Positions 48,424 through 57,948 are shown, counted from the stretch's first letter. The stretch is 64,000 nt of DNA from Oceanisphaera avium (GCF_002157875.1 NZ_CP021376.1:372001-436000), one strand, 5' to 3'. A program made the numbers and translations. Notes: a model not told the origin generated them from the letters alone.

Positions 48424-48452
48424 ATTTATTAAATCAAAAACAGACGATTTAG

Positions 48453-49358
48453 TTACTCAATTTGACCGGCTAATTGCGGTGTGCCGCGCTGATGGCCAAT
48501 AATTTCTCGGATAGTTTGCTCATTGAGCCCTTGAGTCAGTAAAGGCGTTAAATCGCTCATGTCTAAGGGGCGTGTATCGGCATTGCCTTCGGTTGTTAAT
48601 GGCTCATGAGACTCAACAAACACTTGGCCAAATTCATCGGTACTGACTTTCAATGATTGGTTAATAATTTGTACCGGTGTGCCTTTATCCACTTGAGCAA
48701 ATAACCACTCTACGTGCTCTGGATACATGCGAATACAGCCAGCACTGGCGCGCAATCCTACATCGAGCGGATCATTAGTGCCATGAATTAAATACTCACC
48801 GCTGCCATAGGCTAAGCGCATGGCGTATTCACCGAGTGGGTTATCAGGTCCAGCAGGAACCACGGCGGGTAAGGGTTTTCCCATTTCTTCATATTCGCGG
48901 CGGGTATTAGCAGTGGGCGTCCATGTAGGATTTTTGCGCATTTGGCTAATACTGGTCGTCGTTAGTGGTGTTGCACGACCAACGCGGCCAATACCGATGG
49001 GAAAGACATACACAGCTTGTTCATCTTCTGGGTAAAAATATAATCTAAGCTCAGCTAAGTTGATCACAATGCCTTTATGAGCCGCTTTCGGTAACAGGAG
49101 TTGGTTAGGGATCACCACTTGTTGATTCGGTTTAATCAATAATAAGTCATCATCTGGATTTGCCGCCATTAGCAAAATAGGGCTAACGCCATAATAGCGC
49201 GCCAAACTGGCTAAGGTGTCACCTTCTTGAGCGGTGTGTAGCAGTAACTGGCCCACTGGATGTCCTTTATCTTCTGGTAAAGGCAGCGGCGTGATATTGG
49301 CCATGACGGTAGTGCAGGGCAGTAGTAGGAGTAATAATGAAATCGCTATCTTTTTCAT
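48453..49358 (-). CDS. L,D-transpeptidase (ErfK/YbiS/YcfS family)
   Basis: This 301-residue periplasmic enzyme has a signal peptide (1-20), a LysM-type module (about 40-85, HTAQEGDTLASLARYYGVSP) and a YkuD catalytic domain (about 95-235) with HGTNDPLDVG (His192) and ASAGCIRM (Cys208). E. coli ErfK, YbiS, YcfS and YnhG, with the same order, attach Lpp to peptidoglycan or make 3-3 cross-links. The nearby lpp gene with terminal lysine supports the Lpp-anchoring role. Which paralogue it matches is not decided. Confidence 0.9.
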   Translation of the reverse strand: MKKIAISLLLLLLPCTTVMANITPLPLPEDKGHPVGQLLLHTAQEGDTLASLARYYGVSPILLMAANPDDDLLLIKPNQQVVIPNQLLLPKAAHKGIVINLAELRLYFYPEDEQAVYVFPIGIGRVGRATPLTTTSISQMRKNPTWTPTANTRREYEEMGKPLPAVVPAGPDNPLGEYAMRLAYGSGEYLIHGTNDPLDVGLRASAGCIRMYPEHVEWLFAQVDKGTPVQIINQSLKVSTDEFGQVFVESHEPLTTEGNADTRPLDMSDLTPLLTQGLNEQTIREIIGHQRGTPQLAGQIE

Positions 49359-49476
49359 ACTAAATTCTCATTATGTTGGAGTGTCAACATGCTCTTAACG
49401 TGGCGTCGTAATAAGTATTGCACTGGATATAAAAAAGGGACGCGCCTTGCATCCCTATAAGACCGAACCGGGTGGA

Positions 49477-50004
49477 TTAAGCTTCCAGCTCTTTTAAGCA
49501 CATTTCTTCATATATTTGTTTACACCAGTCTTTAACTCGAGCTTGAGTTAACTCTGGCTGGCGATCTTCGTCGATGCCTAAGCCGATAAAGTGCCCATCA
49601 TCAACTAAGGCGCGAGAGGCTTCAAAGTCATAGCTGTCAGTCGGCCAGTGACCGATAATGATGGCCCCTTTAGGCTCAATAATTTCGCGCAGCGTACCCA
49701 TGGCATCAAGAAAATACTCGGCATAGTCTTCTTGGTCACCACAGCCAAAAATAGCGACTAACTTATCGTTAAAGTCGATTTCTTCTAGCTCTGGGAAAAA
49801 ATCGTCCCAGTCGGCTTGTGACTCGCCATAGTACCAAGTTGGAATACCAAACAGTAATAAATCAAAATCGGCAATCTCTTCTTTGGTACTTTTTGCAATA
49901 TCTTTGATTGCAATAAGGTTTTTACCCAATTCTTTTTGGATCATCTTAGCAATAGCTTCGGTGTTACCGGTATCGCTGCCAAAAAATAGACCTACACTTG
50001 CCAT
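49477..50004 (-). CDS. fldA: Flavodoxin I (long-chain)
   Basis: This 175-residue FMN electron carrier has the phosphate loop GSDTGNTEAIA, IPTWYYGESQADWDDF with the FMN-stacking Trp and the long-chain insertion, and FGCGDQEDYAEYF. It serves IspG/IspH, radical-SAM and similar enzymes. It lies downstream of ybfE, as in E. coli, but separated from fur by about 2.7 kb. Confidence 0.95.
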   Translation of the reverse strand: MASVGLFFGSDTGNTEAIAKMIQKELGKNLIAIKDIAKSTKEEIADFDLLLFGIPTWYYGESQADWDDFFPELEEIDFNDKLVAIFGCGDQEDYAEYFLDAMGTLREIIEPKGAIIIGHWPTDSYDFEASRALVDDGHFIGLGIDEDRQPELTQARVKDWCKQIYEEMCLKELEA

Positions 50005-50049
50005 AATAATTATATACCTGTCGTAATTGTGAGTGGTTAGGCCTAAGGC

Positions 50050-50334
50050 CTATTGACTGTCTTGCAGCCCCAGTTGTTGTAGTAATAGGGCGTTAATCAA
50101 ATCGGCACGACTCAGCTTAAGCTCTGCGGCCAGTAAATTTAATTTGTGGAGCATAACTTGATCCACTTTAAGCTCTATTCTGCTTAAGCCTTTCGCTTTA
50201 TCGCGTTTTAGCTGGTTGCGCTTATTAAACTTAAGCTGCACTTGGCGTGACAGAGGGTTGGTTTTCGGTCTGCCAGGACTGCGAATATCTGCAAACAAGT
50301 CCAAGGTAGTGGTATCTGTTTCTTGCTTTGCCAT
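50050..50334 (-). CDS. ybfE: YbfE family protein (LexA-regulated in E. coli)
   Basis: This 94-residue basic protein has a core SRIELKVDQVMLHKLNLLAA and ELKLSRADLINALLL resembling a ribbon-helix-helix fold, consistent with DNA binding. GRPKTNPLSRQVQLKFNKRN is typical of YbfE. E. coli ybfE is reported to be LexA-controlled; I found no clear LexA box here. It lies between the DUF2788 gene and fldA, in the conserved order. Confidence 0.85.
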   Translation of the reverse strand: MAKQETDTTTLDLFADIRSPGRPKTNPLSRQVQLKFNKRNQLKRDKAKGLSRIELKVDQVMLHKLNLLAAELKLSRADLINALLLQQLGLQDSQ

Positions 50335-50337
50335 TGT

Positions 50338-50559
50338 CTAGCCGACTCCAGCGCCTTCCCACATGGCTTCGATAATGCCTTTAGCAATGAACCCTGAGCA
50401 GCCTAAAAAGAGCACGGCCCACACTACATAGCGCCCAAACTTAGGAACATTTCCTCGTTTAAGTACATCTTGAATGGCAAGTCCAATCAAGAGAAAAATG
50501 GCGATAAAAAATAATTTAAGACCCCATGTTTCCAACAGCTCGATCTGTGCTAATGACAT
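50338..50559 (-). CDS. DUF2788 family membrane protein
   Basis: This 73-residue protein has two membrane segments (about 14-31 and 44-64) separated by RGNVPKFGRYVVWAVLFLG, the DUF2788 pattern. Function unknown. It ends 3 nt before ybfE and is probably co-transcribed with it. Confidence 0.8.
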   Translation of the reverse strand: MSLAQIELLETWGLKLFFIAIFLLIGLAIQDVLKRGNVPKFGRYVVWAVLFLGCSGFIAKGIIEAMWEGAGVG

Positions 50560-50624
50560 ACTGCTATCCGATCATTTTAAATTTTTGCCACTATAGCATA
50601 AAGCAAATGCAGCTGTTAACTGAC

Positions 50625-51392
50625 CTAGTTTAAGAAATCCATCACTAAGCGATTAAACAGTTCAGGCTTTTCAGCATGCAGCCAGTGCCCAGTGTTGGGG
50701 ATCACTTTAGCGGTGGCTTTAGGAAATTGCCTAAGCACCTGAGGTTGATATTCGGGCAATAGATAATCTGACTCCCCACCTTTAATAAAAAGCACAGGTT
50801 TATTAAAAGCAGGGTCAATGCCTGGCCAAGCCATAATATGGGCATAGTTATCTTGTAGCGCCTGCACATTAAAACGCCAACAGTCTGTTTGCGCCTCTGA
50901 ATGAGGAATGAATGATTTAAGCAAAAATTGGCGAACTTCTGGCATAGTGATGTGCTGGGCGAGCACGGCATCTGCTTGCTTGCGTGTGGTAGGATTGGTT
51001 TCCATTACCGCCGTTAATCCTGCAAACACCTCAGTATGCCTCGGCTTTGGATAGGCAACGGGAGCCATATCGGCAATCACTAAGCCAGTCACTAAATGAG
51101 GAGCAAGTCCGGCGGTCATCATGGCAATTTTTCCACCCATTGAATGCCCAATAAGCCAGGCTTGGGACAGCTTAAGTTGTTCGATGAGTGTCACTATATC
51201 TTGAGCCATTTGCGGATAGTCCATTTGCTCTGTGCGCGGTGAACGCCCATGATTGCGCACATCAACGCTTATCACGTCATAATGTGCAACCAGCGTTTTA
51301 GCGAGGGTGTTTAAATTATCTAAGCTGCCAAATAAACCGTGAATCAAGATAACGCTAGGACCTTGTCCTTGGCGTTGGTAGTTCAGTTTCAT
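50625..51392 (-). CDS. ybfF: Alpha/beta-hydrolase esterase YbfF
   Basis: This 255-residue hydrolase has the oxyanion region LIHGLFGSLDN, nucleophile elbow GHSMGG (Ser84), RNHGRS and the catalytic His in NTGHWLHAEKP. E. coli YbfF hydrolyses acyl-CoA and other esters in vitro; its cellular role is unclear. It is divergent from seqA, as in E. coli. Confidence 0.93.
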   Translation of the reverse strand: MKLNYQRQGQGPSVILIHGLFGSLDNLNTLAKTLVAHYDVISVDVRNHGRSPRTEQMDYPQMAQDIVTLIEQLKLSQAWLIGHSMGGKIAMMTAGLAPHLVTGLVIADMAPVAYPKPRHTEVFAGLTAVMETNPTTRKQADAVLAQHITMPEVRQFLLKSFIPHSEAQTDCWRFNVQALQDNYAHIMAWPGIDPAFNKPVLFIKGGESDYLLPEYQPQVLRQFPKATAKVIPNTGHWLHAEKPELFNRLVMDFLN

Positions 51393-51509
51393 TATGTAAT
51401 TCCAGTAGTGATGACTGGGGATATTGTTGCCTGTGCGGCCTTAGGCTGCAACTCACTTGGGCACTTAGACTGAGACATGTATAATCAAATCTCGTCGTCG
51501 GGAGTGGAC

Positions 51510-52034
51510 ATGCCAAAAAATATGATGAAAACCATAGAGGTAGATGAAGAGCTTTATCGCTACATCGCCAGTAACACACGCCATATTGGTGAAAGTGCTT
51601 CAGATATATTAAGGCGCTTGTTACACATTGAGCAGGCGCCGCTCAGCAGCGAAGCGGTCAATGAAGAGGCAAAAGCAGAAGCTGCTCCTCAACTAGGAAT
51701 AGGTGTGGAGCAGATGCTTAAGGGCGAAGAGTTTGCCAGTCAAGAGTCTGCCATAGACCGCTTTATGCATATTTTGTCGGTGTTATATCAAGAAAACCCC
51801 AGCGCCTTTTCCCAAGCTAACGATATAAAAGGGCGTAAACGAATTTATTTCGCCGATGATGAAGCCGCATTATTGGCCAGCGGTAATACCACTAAGCCAA
51901 AAGCGATTGCCGGTAGCCCGTATTGGGTGATAACCAACACCAATACTGGGCGCAAACGCAACATCATTGCCCAATTAATGGCGGCCATGGGGTATGGGCA
52001 TGGTTTAATTGAGCGGGTATCACAAAGTATTTAA
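51510..52034 (+). CDS. seqA: Negative regulator of replication initiation SeqA
   Basis: SeqA binds hemimethylated GATC and sequesters new origins, which implies a Dam methylase in this organism. From ATG 51510, with GGAG 5 nt upstream, it has 174 residues. The oligomerisation part MKTIEVDEELYRYIASNTRH leads to the DNA-binding C-terminal domain with GSPYWVITNTNTGRKRNII. The family often begins at MKTIEV, so ATG 51525 is a possible start. It is followed 25 nt later by pgm. Confidence 0.94.
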   Translation: MPKNMMKTIEVDEELYRYIASNTRHIGESASDILRRLLHIEQAPLSSEAVNEEAKAEAAPQLGIGVEQMLKGEEFASQESAIDRFMHILSVLYQENPSAFSQANDIKGRKRIYFADDEAALLASGNTTKPKAIAGSPYWVITNTNTGRKRNIIAQLMAAMGYGHGLIERVSQSI

Positions 52035-52059
52035 TACGGATTTATTAAAAGGGAACCTA

Positions 52060-53703
52060 ATGAGCACACACCCCAGAGCGGGTCTGCAGGCAAGCGCTTG
52101 TGATCTAATTAATGTGCCGCGCCTTATGGCGGCTTATTACCAATTAACGCCAGATGTAAATAAAGTAGAACAACGCGTTACTTTTGGCACCTCCGGCCAT
52201 CGAGGCTGTGCACTGGACTCAAGTTTTAACCACGCTCACATACAAGCCATTTGCCAAGCAGTCAGTGAATATCGCCAAGCGCAAGGGGTAACGGGTCCTT
52301 TGTATTTGGGTATGGATACTCATGCTTTATCAGAAGCTGCGTGGGGAAGCGCGCTGGAAGTGCTCACTGCTAATGGCTTAGAAGTGCGTATTCAAAAAGA
52401 CCGTGGCTATACGCCCACGCCGGTTATTTCTCATGCTATTTTAAACCATAACCGCGCCCATCCTCAGCAGCTTAGTGATGGCATTGTGATCACCCCCTCT
52501 CATAATCCTCCCCGCGATGGAGGCATTAAATATAACGGGGTCGATGGCGGGCCTGCTTCCAGTGAAGCAACTCGTTGGATTCAAGACCGAGCCAATCAGT
52601 TGCTCAGCGAAAAAGGGGAGGGTATTCGCCAAAATGCCTTTAGTAAGGCAGTAGCGCTTGCCAAAGAATTTGATTATATTGAGCATTATATTAGTGAGCT
52701 CAATGATGTTATTGATATGGAGGCCATTAAAAAAGCAGGTATTCGTATTGGTGTTGATCCACTAGGCGGCGCCGGTCTTGCTTATTGGACACCGCTTGCT
52801 AAGCGCTATGGACTTGATATTACGCTAGTTAACACCAGCCAAGATCCTAGCTTTTCTTTTATGCCTCTCGATCACGATGGCAAAATCCGTATGGACTGCT
52901 CGAGCCCTTTTAGCATGGCCAATTTATTGGCGCTTAAAGAGGACTTTGATATTAGCTGTGGCAATGACCCCGACTATGACCGCCACGGCATTGTAGACAG
53001 TCAGGGCTTAATGGATCCTAATCATTACCTAGCCGTCTGTATCCACTATTTATTTACCCATAGAACGCACTGGCCTCGTGAGTTAGCCGTAGGTAAAACG
53101 CTGGTGTCTTCGTCGATGATAGACAGAGTGGCAAGCTTATTAGAACGGCAGTTAATAGAAGTGCCGGTTGGTTTTAAGTGGTACGTTGAAGGATTAATTG
53201 AGGGCAAGTTAGGTTTTGGCGGTGAAGAAAGCGCCGGTGCTACTTTTGTGCGCAAAAATGGCCAAGTGTGGAGTACCGACAAAGATGGCTTTATTCCCTG
53301 TCTGCTGGCTGCAGAAATTTTAGCCGTTACTGGGCTGACGCCTCATGCTTATTATGCGAATTTAGTTGAGCAACTCGGTGAGCCTGTGTACCGACGCATT
53401 GATGCGCCGGCTACCTTAGCCCAAAAGCAAGTGCTGGCAAACCTAGACCCTGAGACGATTGAAGCCAGTACCCTAGCTGGCGATGCTATTATCGCGCGAC
53501 TCACTCGCGCGCCAGGCAATGATGCAGCTATCGGTGGCTTGAAAGTCGTGACCGAACAGGGCTGGTTTGCAGCTCGCCCCAGCGGTACTGAAAATGTCTA
53601 TAAAATTTATGCAGAAAGCTTTCGTGGTAATGAGCATTTAGACTTGCTGATGATAGAAGCGCAAGCGCTAGTAAATCATGCCTTTGCTAAGGCCGGCGTT
53701 TAG
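52060..53703 (+). CDS. pgm: Phosphoglucomutase (alpha-D-glucose phosphate-specific)
   Basis: This 547-residue enzyme interconverts glucose-1-phosphate and glucose-6-phosphate. The phosphoserine motif is TPSHNPPRDGGIKYN, the Mg site CGNDPDYDRHG, the sugar loop GGEESAGATF and the C-terminal phosphate site RPSGTENVYKIY. ATG 52060 is used; the frame is open from 52009 inside seqA. The seqA-pgm pair is conserved. Confidence 0.96.
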   Translation: MSTHPRAGLQASACDLINVPRLMAAYYQLTPDVNKVEQRVTFGTSGHRGCALDSSFNHAHIQAICQAVSEYRQAQGVTGPLYLGMDTHALSEAAWGSALEVLTANGLEVRIQKDRGYTPTPVISHAILNHNRAHPQQLSDGIVITPSHNPPRDGGIKYNGVDGGPASSEATRWIQDRANQLLSEKGEGIRQNAFSKAVALAKEFDYIEHYISELNDVIDMEAIKKAGIRIGVDPLGGAGLAYWTPLAKRYGLDITLVNTSQDPSFSFMPLDHDGKIRMDCSSPFSMANLLALKEDFDISCGNDPDYDRHGIVDSQGLMDPNHYLAVCIHYLFTHRTHWPRELAVGKTLVSSSMIDRVASLLERQLIEVPVGFKWYVEGLIEGKLGFGGEESAGATFVRKNGQVWSTDKDGFIPCLLAAEILAVTGLTPHAYYANLVEQLGEPVYRRIDAPATLAQKQVLANLDPETIEASTLAGDAIIARLTRAPGNDAAIGGLKVVTEQGWFAARPSGTENVYKIYAESFRGNEHLDLLMIEAQALVNHAFAKAGV

Positions 53704-53745
53704 CTAAGCTGCCAGCCAAGAGTCTGATAACCGTACAATGCGGAA

Positions 53746-53770
53746 GCCCACCCACAGCGGTGGGCTTTTT
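53746..53770 (+). terminator. Intrinsic terminator after pgm
   Basis: GCCCACC and GGTGGGC pair around a 6-nt loop, then five T residues. Confidence 0.9.
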
Positions 53771-53849
53771 ATTTTCAGCAATATTCGCCCTTTAATGCGA
53801 ATTCTGTAATCTTAATGGCTGTGACTTTCGCTCTGCATTTGGAGACCAA

Positions 53850-54887
53850 ATGAATACTGGTCAGCTTACTGATTTTTTAACCATTAGCCGTGCTAACCCT
53901 CATGGACTTGCTCCCTCTCAACATCACTTAGCGTGCGGGAGTCGCATTGAAGTGTGGGACAGCGGCGTCCTGTATCTTGAGCCCGCTAGCTCCCAGGATG
54001 TGAGTAGCAATAAAGATATTATTATCTCTTGCGGTATTCATGGTAATGAAACCGCCCCGATTGAGATGTGTGAACGGCTGCTTAAACAAATCGTCACCGG
54101 CCAATTAGTCTGCCAGCAACGATTGCTGCTTATCTTTGGCAATTTAGAGGGCATGAATTTAGCGGTACGTGAAGTAGATGAAAACCTTAATCGCTTGTTT
54201 TGTGGCGAGCACGCTAAAGGCCAGATCTCTAATAATGAGCGCAGACGGGCAGCCAAGTTAGAACACTATGTGAGTCGATTTTATCAAGCACGCAGTACCG
54301 CTATACGGCTGCATTATGATTTACATACCGCCATTCGCGCATCAAAATATGAGCAGTTTGCGGTTTATCCTTATCAAGCAAGCAATACTTATTCACGCCG
54401 CTTGTTGGCGTTTTTGGCAAACGCCGACATTAAGACTATTTTGCTGTCTCACGCCCCCGCTACCACTTTTAGCTGTTACAGTGCCCAGTACTTTGCTGCC
54501 GAGTCATTAACCATCGAATTAGGGAAAGTTGCCCCTTTTGGTAAGAATGACTTAAGTCGCCTTGCCTGCTTACACGCAAGCTTAAAAAATGAGCTAAATG
54601 ATAGTGAGTGGCAGCCGCAACCATTAGCGCTTAATAAGCTTCGCGTGTTTAAAGTGTGCCAAGAAATTATTAAGCACAGTGAACAATTTTGTTTACATTT
54701 TTCAGAAGATGTAGCGAATTTTAGTGCCTTTGCCCCTAATAGCTTGCTCGCAAGTGACGAGCACAGATGCTGGTGTGTGGGCGCCCAAGAAGAAGTAGTG
54801 ATCTTTCCTAATGCCGCAGTGGCAGTTTCTCATCGGGCCGCCTTGATGGCGGTAGTCACTGAATTAACTGACAAAATGCTTAATTAA
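53850..54887 (+). CDS. astE: Succinylglutamate desuccinylase
   Basis: This 345-residue zinc hydrolase splits succinylglutamate in the last step of the AST arginine-breakdown pathway. The zinc motif GIHGNETAP (His64, Glu67) and LHYDLHTAIR (third ligand) are present, with the catalytic Glu in LTIELGKVAPFG. It stands alone here, not in an ast operon; astB lies 7.3 kb away and is frameshifted. Confidence 0.92.
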   Translation: MNTGQLTDFLTISRANPHGLAPSQHHLACGSRIEVWDSGVLYLEPASSQDVSSNKDIIISCGIHGNETAPIEMCERLLKQIVTGQLVCQQRLLLIFGNLEGMNLAVREVDENLNRLFCGEHAKGQISNNERRRAAKLEHYVSRFYQARSTAIRLHYDLHTAIRASKYEQFAVYPYQASNTYSRRLLAFLANADIKTILLSHAPATTFSCYSAQYFAAESLTIELGKVAPFGKNDLSRLACLHASLKNELNDSEWQPQPLALNKLRVFKVCQEIIKHSEQFCLHFSEDVANFSAFAPNSLLASDEHRCWCVGAQEEVVIFPNAAVAVSHRAALMAVVTELTDKMLN

Positions 54888-55122
54888 TCTTTTAAACTGA
54901 CGAGGGGAGTTAGACTTAAAAAGCTTGCGCTAGATCACGTCCTGTCACTTTGTCGTCATTATTCATAAAATTTTGTGAACAAAATGTAGCTTTTAGGTGT
55001 CGCTTTGTGGCACTATTTTCGTGTCTTAAGTTAAACAACAAGTTACAACTAAATGCACGCTGCTGACGCCGTTAAATATAAAAATCAGGACGTCACGTTA
55101 ATTTAAAGAAAGGGAATCACGA

Positions 55123-55989
55123 ATGAAGCAAATTAGTAAGCGCATTTTAACCGTCTCTGCACTGGCCATGGCCGTTGCCGCTCCTCATGTTAGCGCTGCT
55201 AACTGGTCTGATACCTTTGTGGGCTATCGTTACGGTTCAAACTTCACCGAACCGTATAACGATAGCAAAATCAAAAAAAATGTACTGGGGCTAACTCACG
55301 CTAGCGGTTATGACTACGGTCAAAACTTTTTTAACGTAGATCTACTACAATCTAATAGCCAAGACCCAGCCAATGGCGACGATAAAGGTGAAGGTGACGG
55401 TGCATTTGAAGCTTACGTGACTTATCGTCATCAGCTGCATTTAGGTAAAGTTTTCGATGCGGACATGAGCTTTGGCCCAGTTAAAGAAGTAGCATTAACT
55501 GCTGGCTTTGATGCCAACACCAAAAATACAGAATTTGCACCCCGCAAACAGATGTTAGTAGTGGGTCCTACCTTGAAGTTTGATGTGCCAAAAGGTTTTG
55601 TCGATTTCTCAGTACTTTATGCACACGAGCGGAATCACAGTAATTCAGGAACACCGTTAGTAAGTAAAGATGTAACCTTTAACGATTACACCATCTACAA
55701 CCTGACTTGGGGTGTGCCATTTGATTTAGGTGCAGTACCGATGAAATTCCAAGGCTTCGGTAACTGGGCAACGCCTAAAGGTCAAGGTACTACCGATGAG
55801 CGCTTAGTACGTACCTCACTAATGGTTGATGTGGGCCAGTTGGCATTCAATAAAGACAACACCTTCTGGTTAGGTGTGGGCTACGAATACTGGCGCAATA
55901 AGTTTGGTAACGATGTGAAGTCGTTCCCGAATGGTGATAAAGGTCTAGATACCGATGCCTTTACTGTTAACGCAGAATGGCACTTCTAA
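55123..55989 (+). CDS. Nucleoside-specific channel-forming outer membrane protein (Tsx/OmpK family)
   Basis: This 288-residue beta-barrel has a signal peptide (1-25, ending HVSAA) and starts NWSDTFVGYRYGSNFTEPYN. It alternates amphipathic strands and ends with the outer membrane C-terminal signature NAEWHF. Tsx proteins pass nucleosides; Vibrio OmpK is a relative. The promoter region is AT-rich, with a half-site TGTGA near 54974 that could belong to a CRP site, but no full site is seen. Confidence 0.88.
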   Translation: MKQISKRILTVSALAMAVAAPHVSAANWSDTFVGYRYGSNFTEPYNDSKIKKNVLGLTHASGYDYGQNFFNVDLLQSNSQDPANGDDKGEGDGAFEAYVTYRHQLHLGKVFDADMSFGPVKEVALTAGFDANTKNTEFAPRKQMLVVGPTLKFDVPKGFVDFSVLYAHERNHSNSGTPLVSKDVTFNDYTIYNLTWGVPFDLGAVPMKFQGFGNWATPKGQGTTDERLVRTSLMVDVGQLAFNKDNTFWLGVGYEYWRNKFGNDVKSFPNGDKGLDTDAFTVNAEWHF

Positions 55990-56025
55990 GCTAGTGTAAG
56001 CAAACTGGTAATTTAGAATGACATT

Positions 56026-56051
56026 AAAAAGAGCGCTTAGGCGCTCTTTTT
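56026..56051 (+). terminator. Intrinsic terminator after the Tsx-like gene
   Basis: AAAAAGAGCGC and GCGCTCTTTTT pair around TTAG. Confidence 0.92.
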
Positions 56052-56681
56052 GTATTTATAGCTCAGCGAAAAAACCGACCTGAAAGCCAGTTACGGTGCA
56101 TAAGCTAAGCCATGCAATTCATCCCGATTTATCTTTTATAAGTATTCTGCGCTTAATAATTAGCCACTACATGGCGCTTTCATCATCATCTCCCCTCACT
56201 CAAGTCATCATTACCTCTCAGATCAGACCCAGCTTGTGAAGTTCGAAACTTCAAGTTCTTACTTAGCAGACACAGGACAAATTGACTATCACGTTAATTA
56301 AGTATGAATTTATCTTAGCTATCTAATTCAGCTAGCTCTCTGTTAAGCGCACTGTTGACTTAGGTTTTAGCCTTAATGATCCTTAAAGAGCCGGCTAGAA
56401 AAATCCTTGCTCTGGGATTTCAACCTAGTCGAAATCCTGTTGCAAAGACCAGCTGTGATGAAATTAATGTTTGATGAGCTTCATTATTTTCCCAGTTACC
56501 TTAATTTGGCATTCTTGGTCGCGGCGAGCGGCGCCAGCTTAGTGATTGCTTATAATGGAGGCTTAGTTAGGGGTAGTTAGGGATAGTTACGCGTGGGTCG
56601 CTTGAGGAAAACGCCAGCGGATAAAGAAGGGAGGGATGGGGGTAACCCCATCCTACTCAAGATTAGTGACTTAACAGGCAG
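56052..56681. other. Intergenic region with one possible short relic frame
   Basis: About 630 nt without a convincing gene. A frame open from 56380 to TAG 56578-56580 contains an ATG at 56458 and would encode 40 residues, MKLMFDELHYFPSYLNLAFL then VAASGASLVIAYNGG and a short tail, with one hydrophobic segment. It has no ribosome site and may be a gene relic or chance. GAAGTT-CGA-AACTTC near 56240 is a small palindrome. Confidence 0.35.
56634..56653 (-). terminator. Hairpin downstream of the HPP gene
   Basis: GGATGGGG (56634-56641) pairs perfectly with CCCCATCC (56646-56653) around 4 nt, 29 nt past the HPP stop on the minus strand. The following minus-strand sequence is pyrimidine-rich but not a clean T-run. 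Confidence 0.55.
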
Positions 56682-57236
56682 TTAAGAGGATTCATTAATA
56701 CGGCTTTTAACGGCGGCGGTATTGGCTACTTTAGGCGCCTTTGCTTTATTAACTTTGGCCACTTTGGGACCAAAGGGGTAGCGTCTGTGAGTAAAAATAT
56801 AGTGATACATACTGGCAAAGCCGACCATAAATAAGGTGCCAAACAGCGTGGGCAAGATAAAGTCCATTGGCACTAGCTCAGGATCAGCAAGATAAATCAA
56901 AATGGGGTTGGCGCCCGCTGGTGGGTGCAAGGTATCGGTCAAAACCATGAGCGTAAAGCTTAAACCAAAGCAGATAGCCAAACCTAACATGGGGTCGGGA
57001 ATAAACTTTAAGCCGATAATGGATAAGATAGTAGTGAGCAGGTGACCTAAAATAACATGCTTAGGGCGAGAGAGAGGTGCTGAGGGCAATAATAGTAATA
57101 ATACTAGTGTGGCGCCTAAAGGGGCGCTGAGCACCATAAAGTGCGTCCAGTTCTTAAGATAGCTCAGCACTATAACGGCTGTGAACGCGGCTAAGCCGGC
57201 AAGAGTCGCATCGCGCAGTCGATGTTTAAAGTGCAT
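56682..57236 (-). CDS. HPP family integral membrane protein
   Basis: This 184-residue protein has four membrane helices (about 12-30, 36-52, 62-82 and 85-102, with a further one near 128-145) and the family motif TLHPPAGANP. HPP proteins in cyanobacteria and plants are linked to nitrite transport; the role in proteobacteria is not settled. The C-terminal tail is Lys/Ala-rich and cytosolic. It is a single gene. Confidence 0.85.
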   Translation of the reverse strand: MHFKHRLRDATLAGLAAFTAVIVLSYLKNWTHFMVLSAPLGATLVLLLLLPSAPLSRPKHVILGHLLTTILSIIGLKFIPDPMLGLAICFGLSFTLMVLTDTLHPPAGANPILIYLADPELVPMDFILPTLFGTLFMVGFASMYHYIFTHRRYPFGPKVAKVNKAKAPKVANTAAVKSRINESS

Positions 57237-57607
57237 ATAACCTCATTAGAAAGTACAGATAGGGTACAAGTTGAAATAAAATTGTATGCAATGTCCGCTT
57301 AAATTAAAAGTAATGACTAGAATTCTAATGCTATAAGTTAGTGCTTCTAGCAATAAAGCTTAAAGTTGTCGTCAACTGCTTAAATTTTACACTTTAATAA
57401 AATGCTAACGGTTAACTTTGTGTGGTAGCAATGACTTATCGGTACGGTGCTTTGGCTTTATAACAATTTAATTCTTCTATAAAGCTCATAGATAGCATTT
57501 TTTGCAGCGCGCATTTGCTAAATCAGCACCTGAGTGGTGAATTTATCGGCAAACGCACCGTTAGCTATTTACAGCAGTCTTAACTGCCAGTACTATGCAT
57601 CTCGTTC
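57237..57607. other. Intergenic, no gene seen
   Basis: About 370 AT-rich nt between the HPP gene and tRNA-Ser. It must hold the divergent promoters. No further open frame or RNA structure is evident. Confidence 0.5.
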
Positions 57608-57698
57608 GGAGGGGTGGCAGAGTGGTTGAATGCACCGGTCTTGAAAACCGGCATGGGTTTATAGCCCATCCAGGGTTCAAATCCCTGCTCCTCCGCCA
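57608..57698 (+). tRNA. tRNA-Ser(TGA)
   Basis: This 91-nt class II tRNA has a long variable arm (CATGGGTTTATAGCCCATC). The anticodon TGA is in GTCTTGAAAAC, and the acceptor GGAGGGG pairs with CTCCTCC; CCA is encoded. A hairpin terminator follows 14 nt later. Confidence 0.96.
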
Positions 57699-57711
57699 AA
57701 TAAACGAAACT

Positions 57712-57738
57712 GGCCTTACTGCAAAGTAAGGCCTTTTT
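57712..57738 (+). terminator. Intrinsic terminator after tRNA-Ser
   Basis: GGCCTTACT and AGTAAGGCC form a perfect 9-bp stem around GCAA, then five T residues. Confidence 0.93.
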
Positions 57739-57948
57739 CGTGTCATTAATTCGCCATACTTGATGGCCAAGAAGACAGCGTGAGTAAGCGTTGTTTAGGT
57801 ACTGATTTACGGCTTAACGCTTGCGATTTGCGCAAGATTTTTAGTTTTAAATGTTGGTGTTATTGTTCATTAACTACCATAGTGCCGCTTACCTCGGATC
57901 TATGACCTAGCTTAAGCGGCGTTGTCGGTTTATGAGTAGTGTGGTGGA

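Noticed and set aside
54950..55010. A CRP site before the Tsx-like gene
   Set aside because: Only one half-site (TGTGA) is present; the matching TCACA half is absent at the right spacing.
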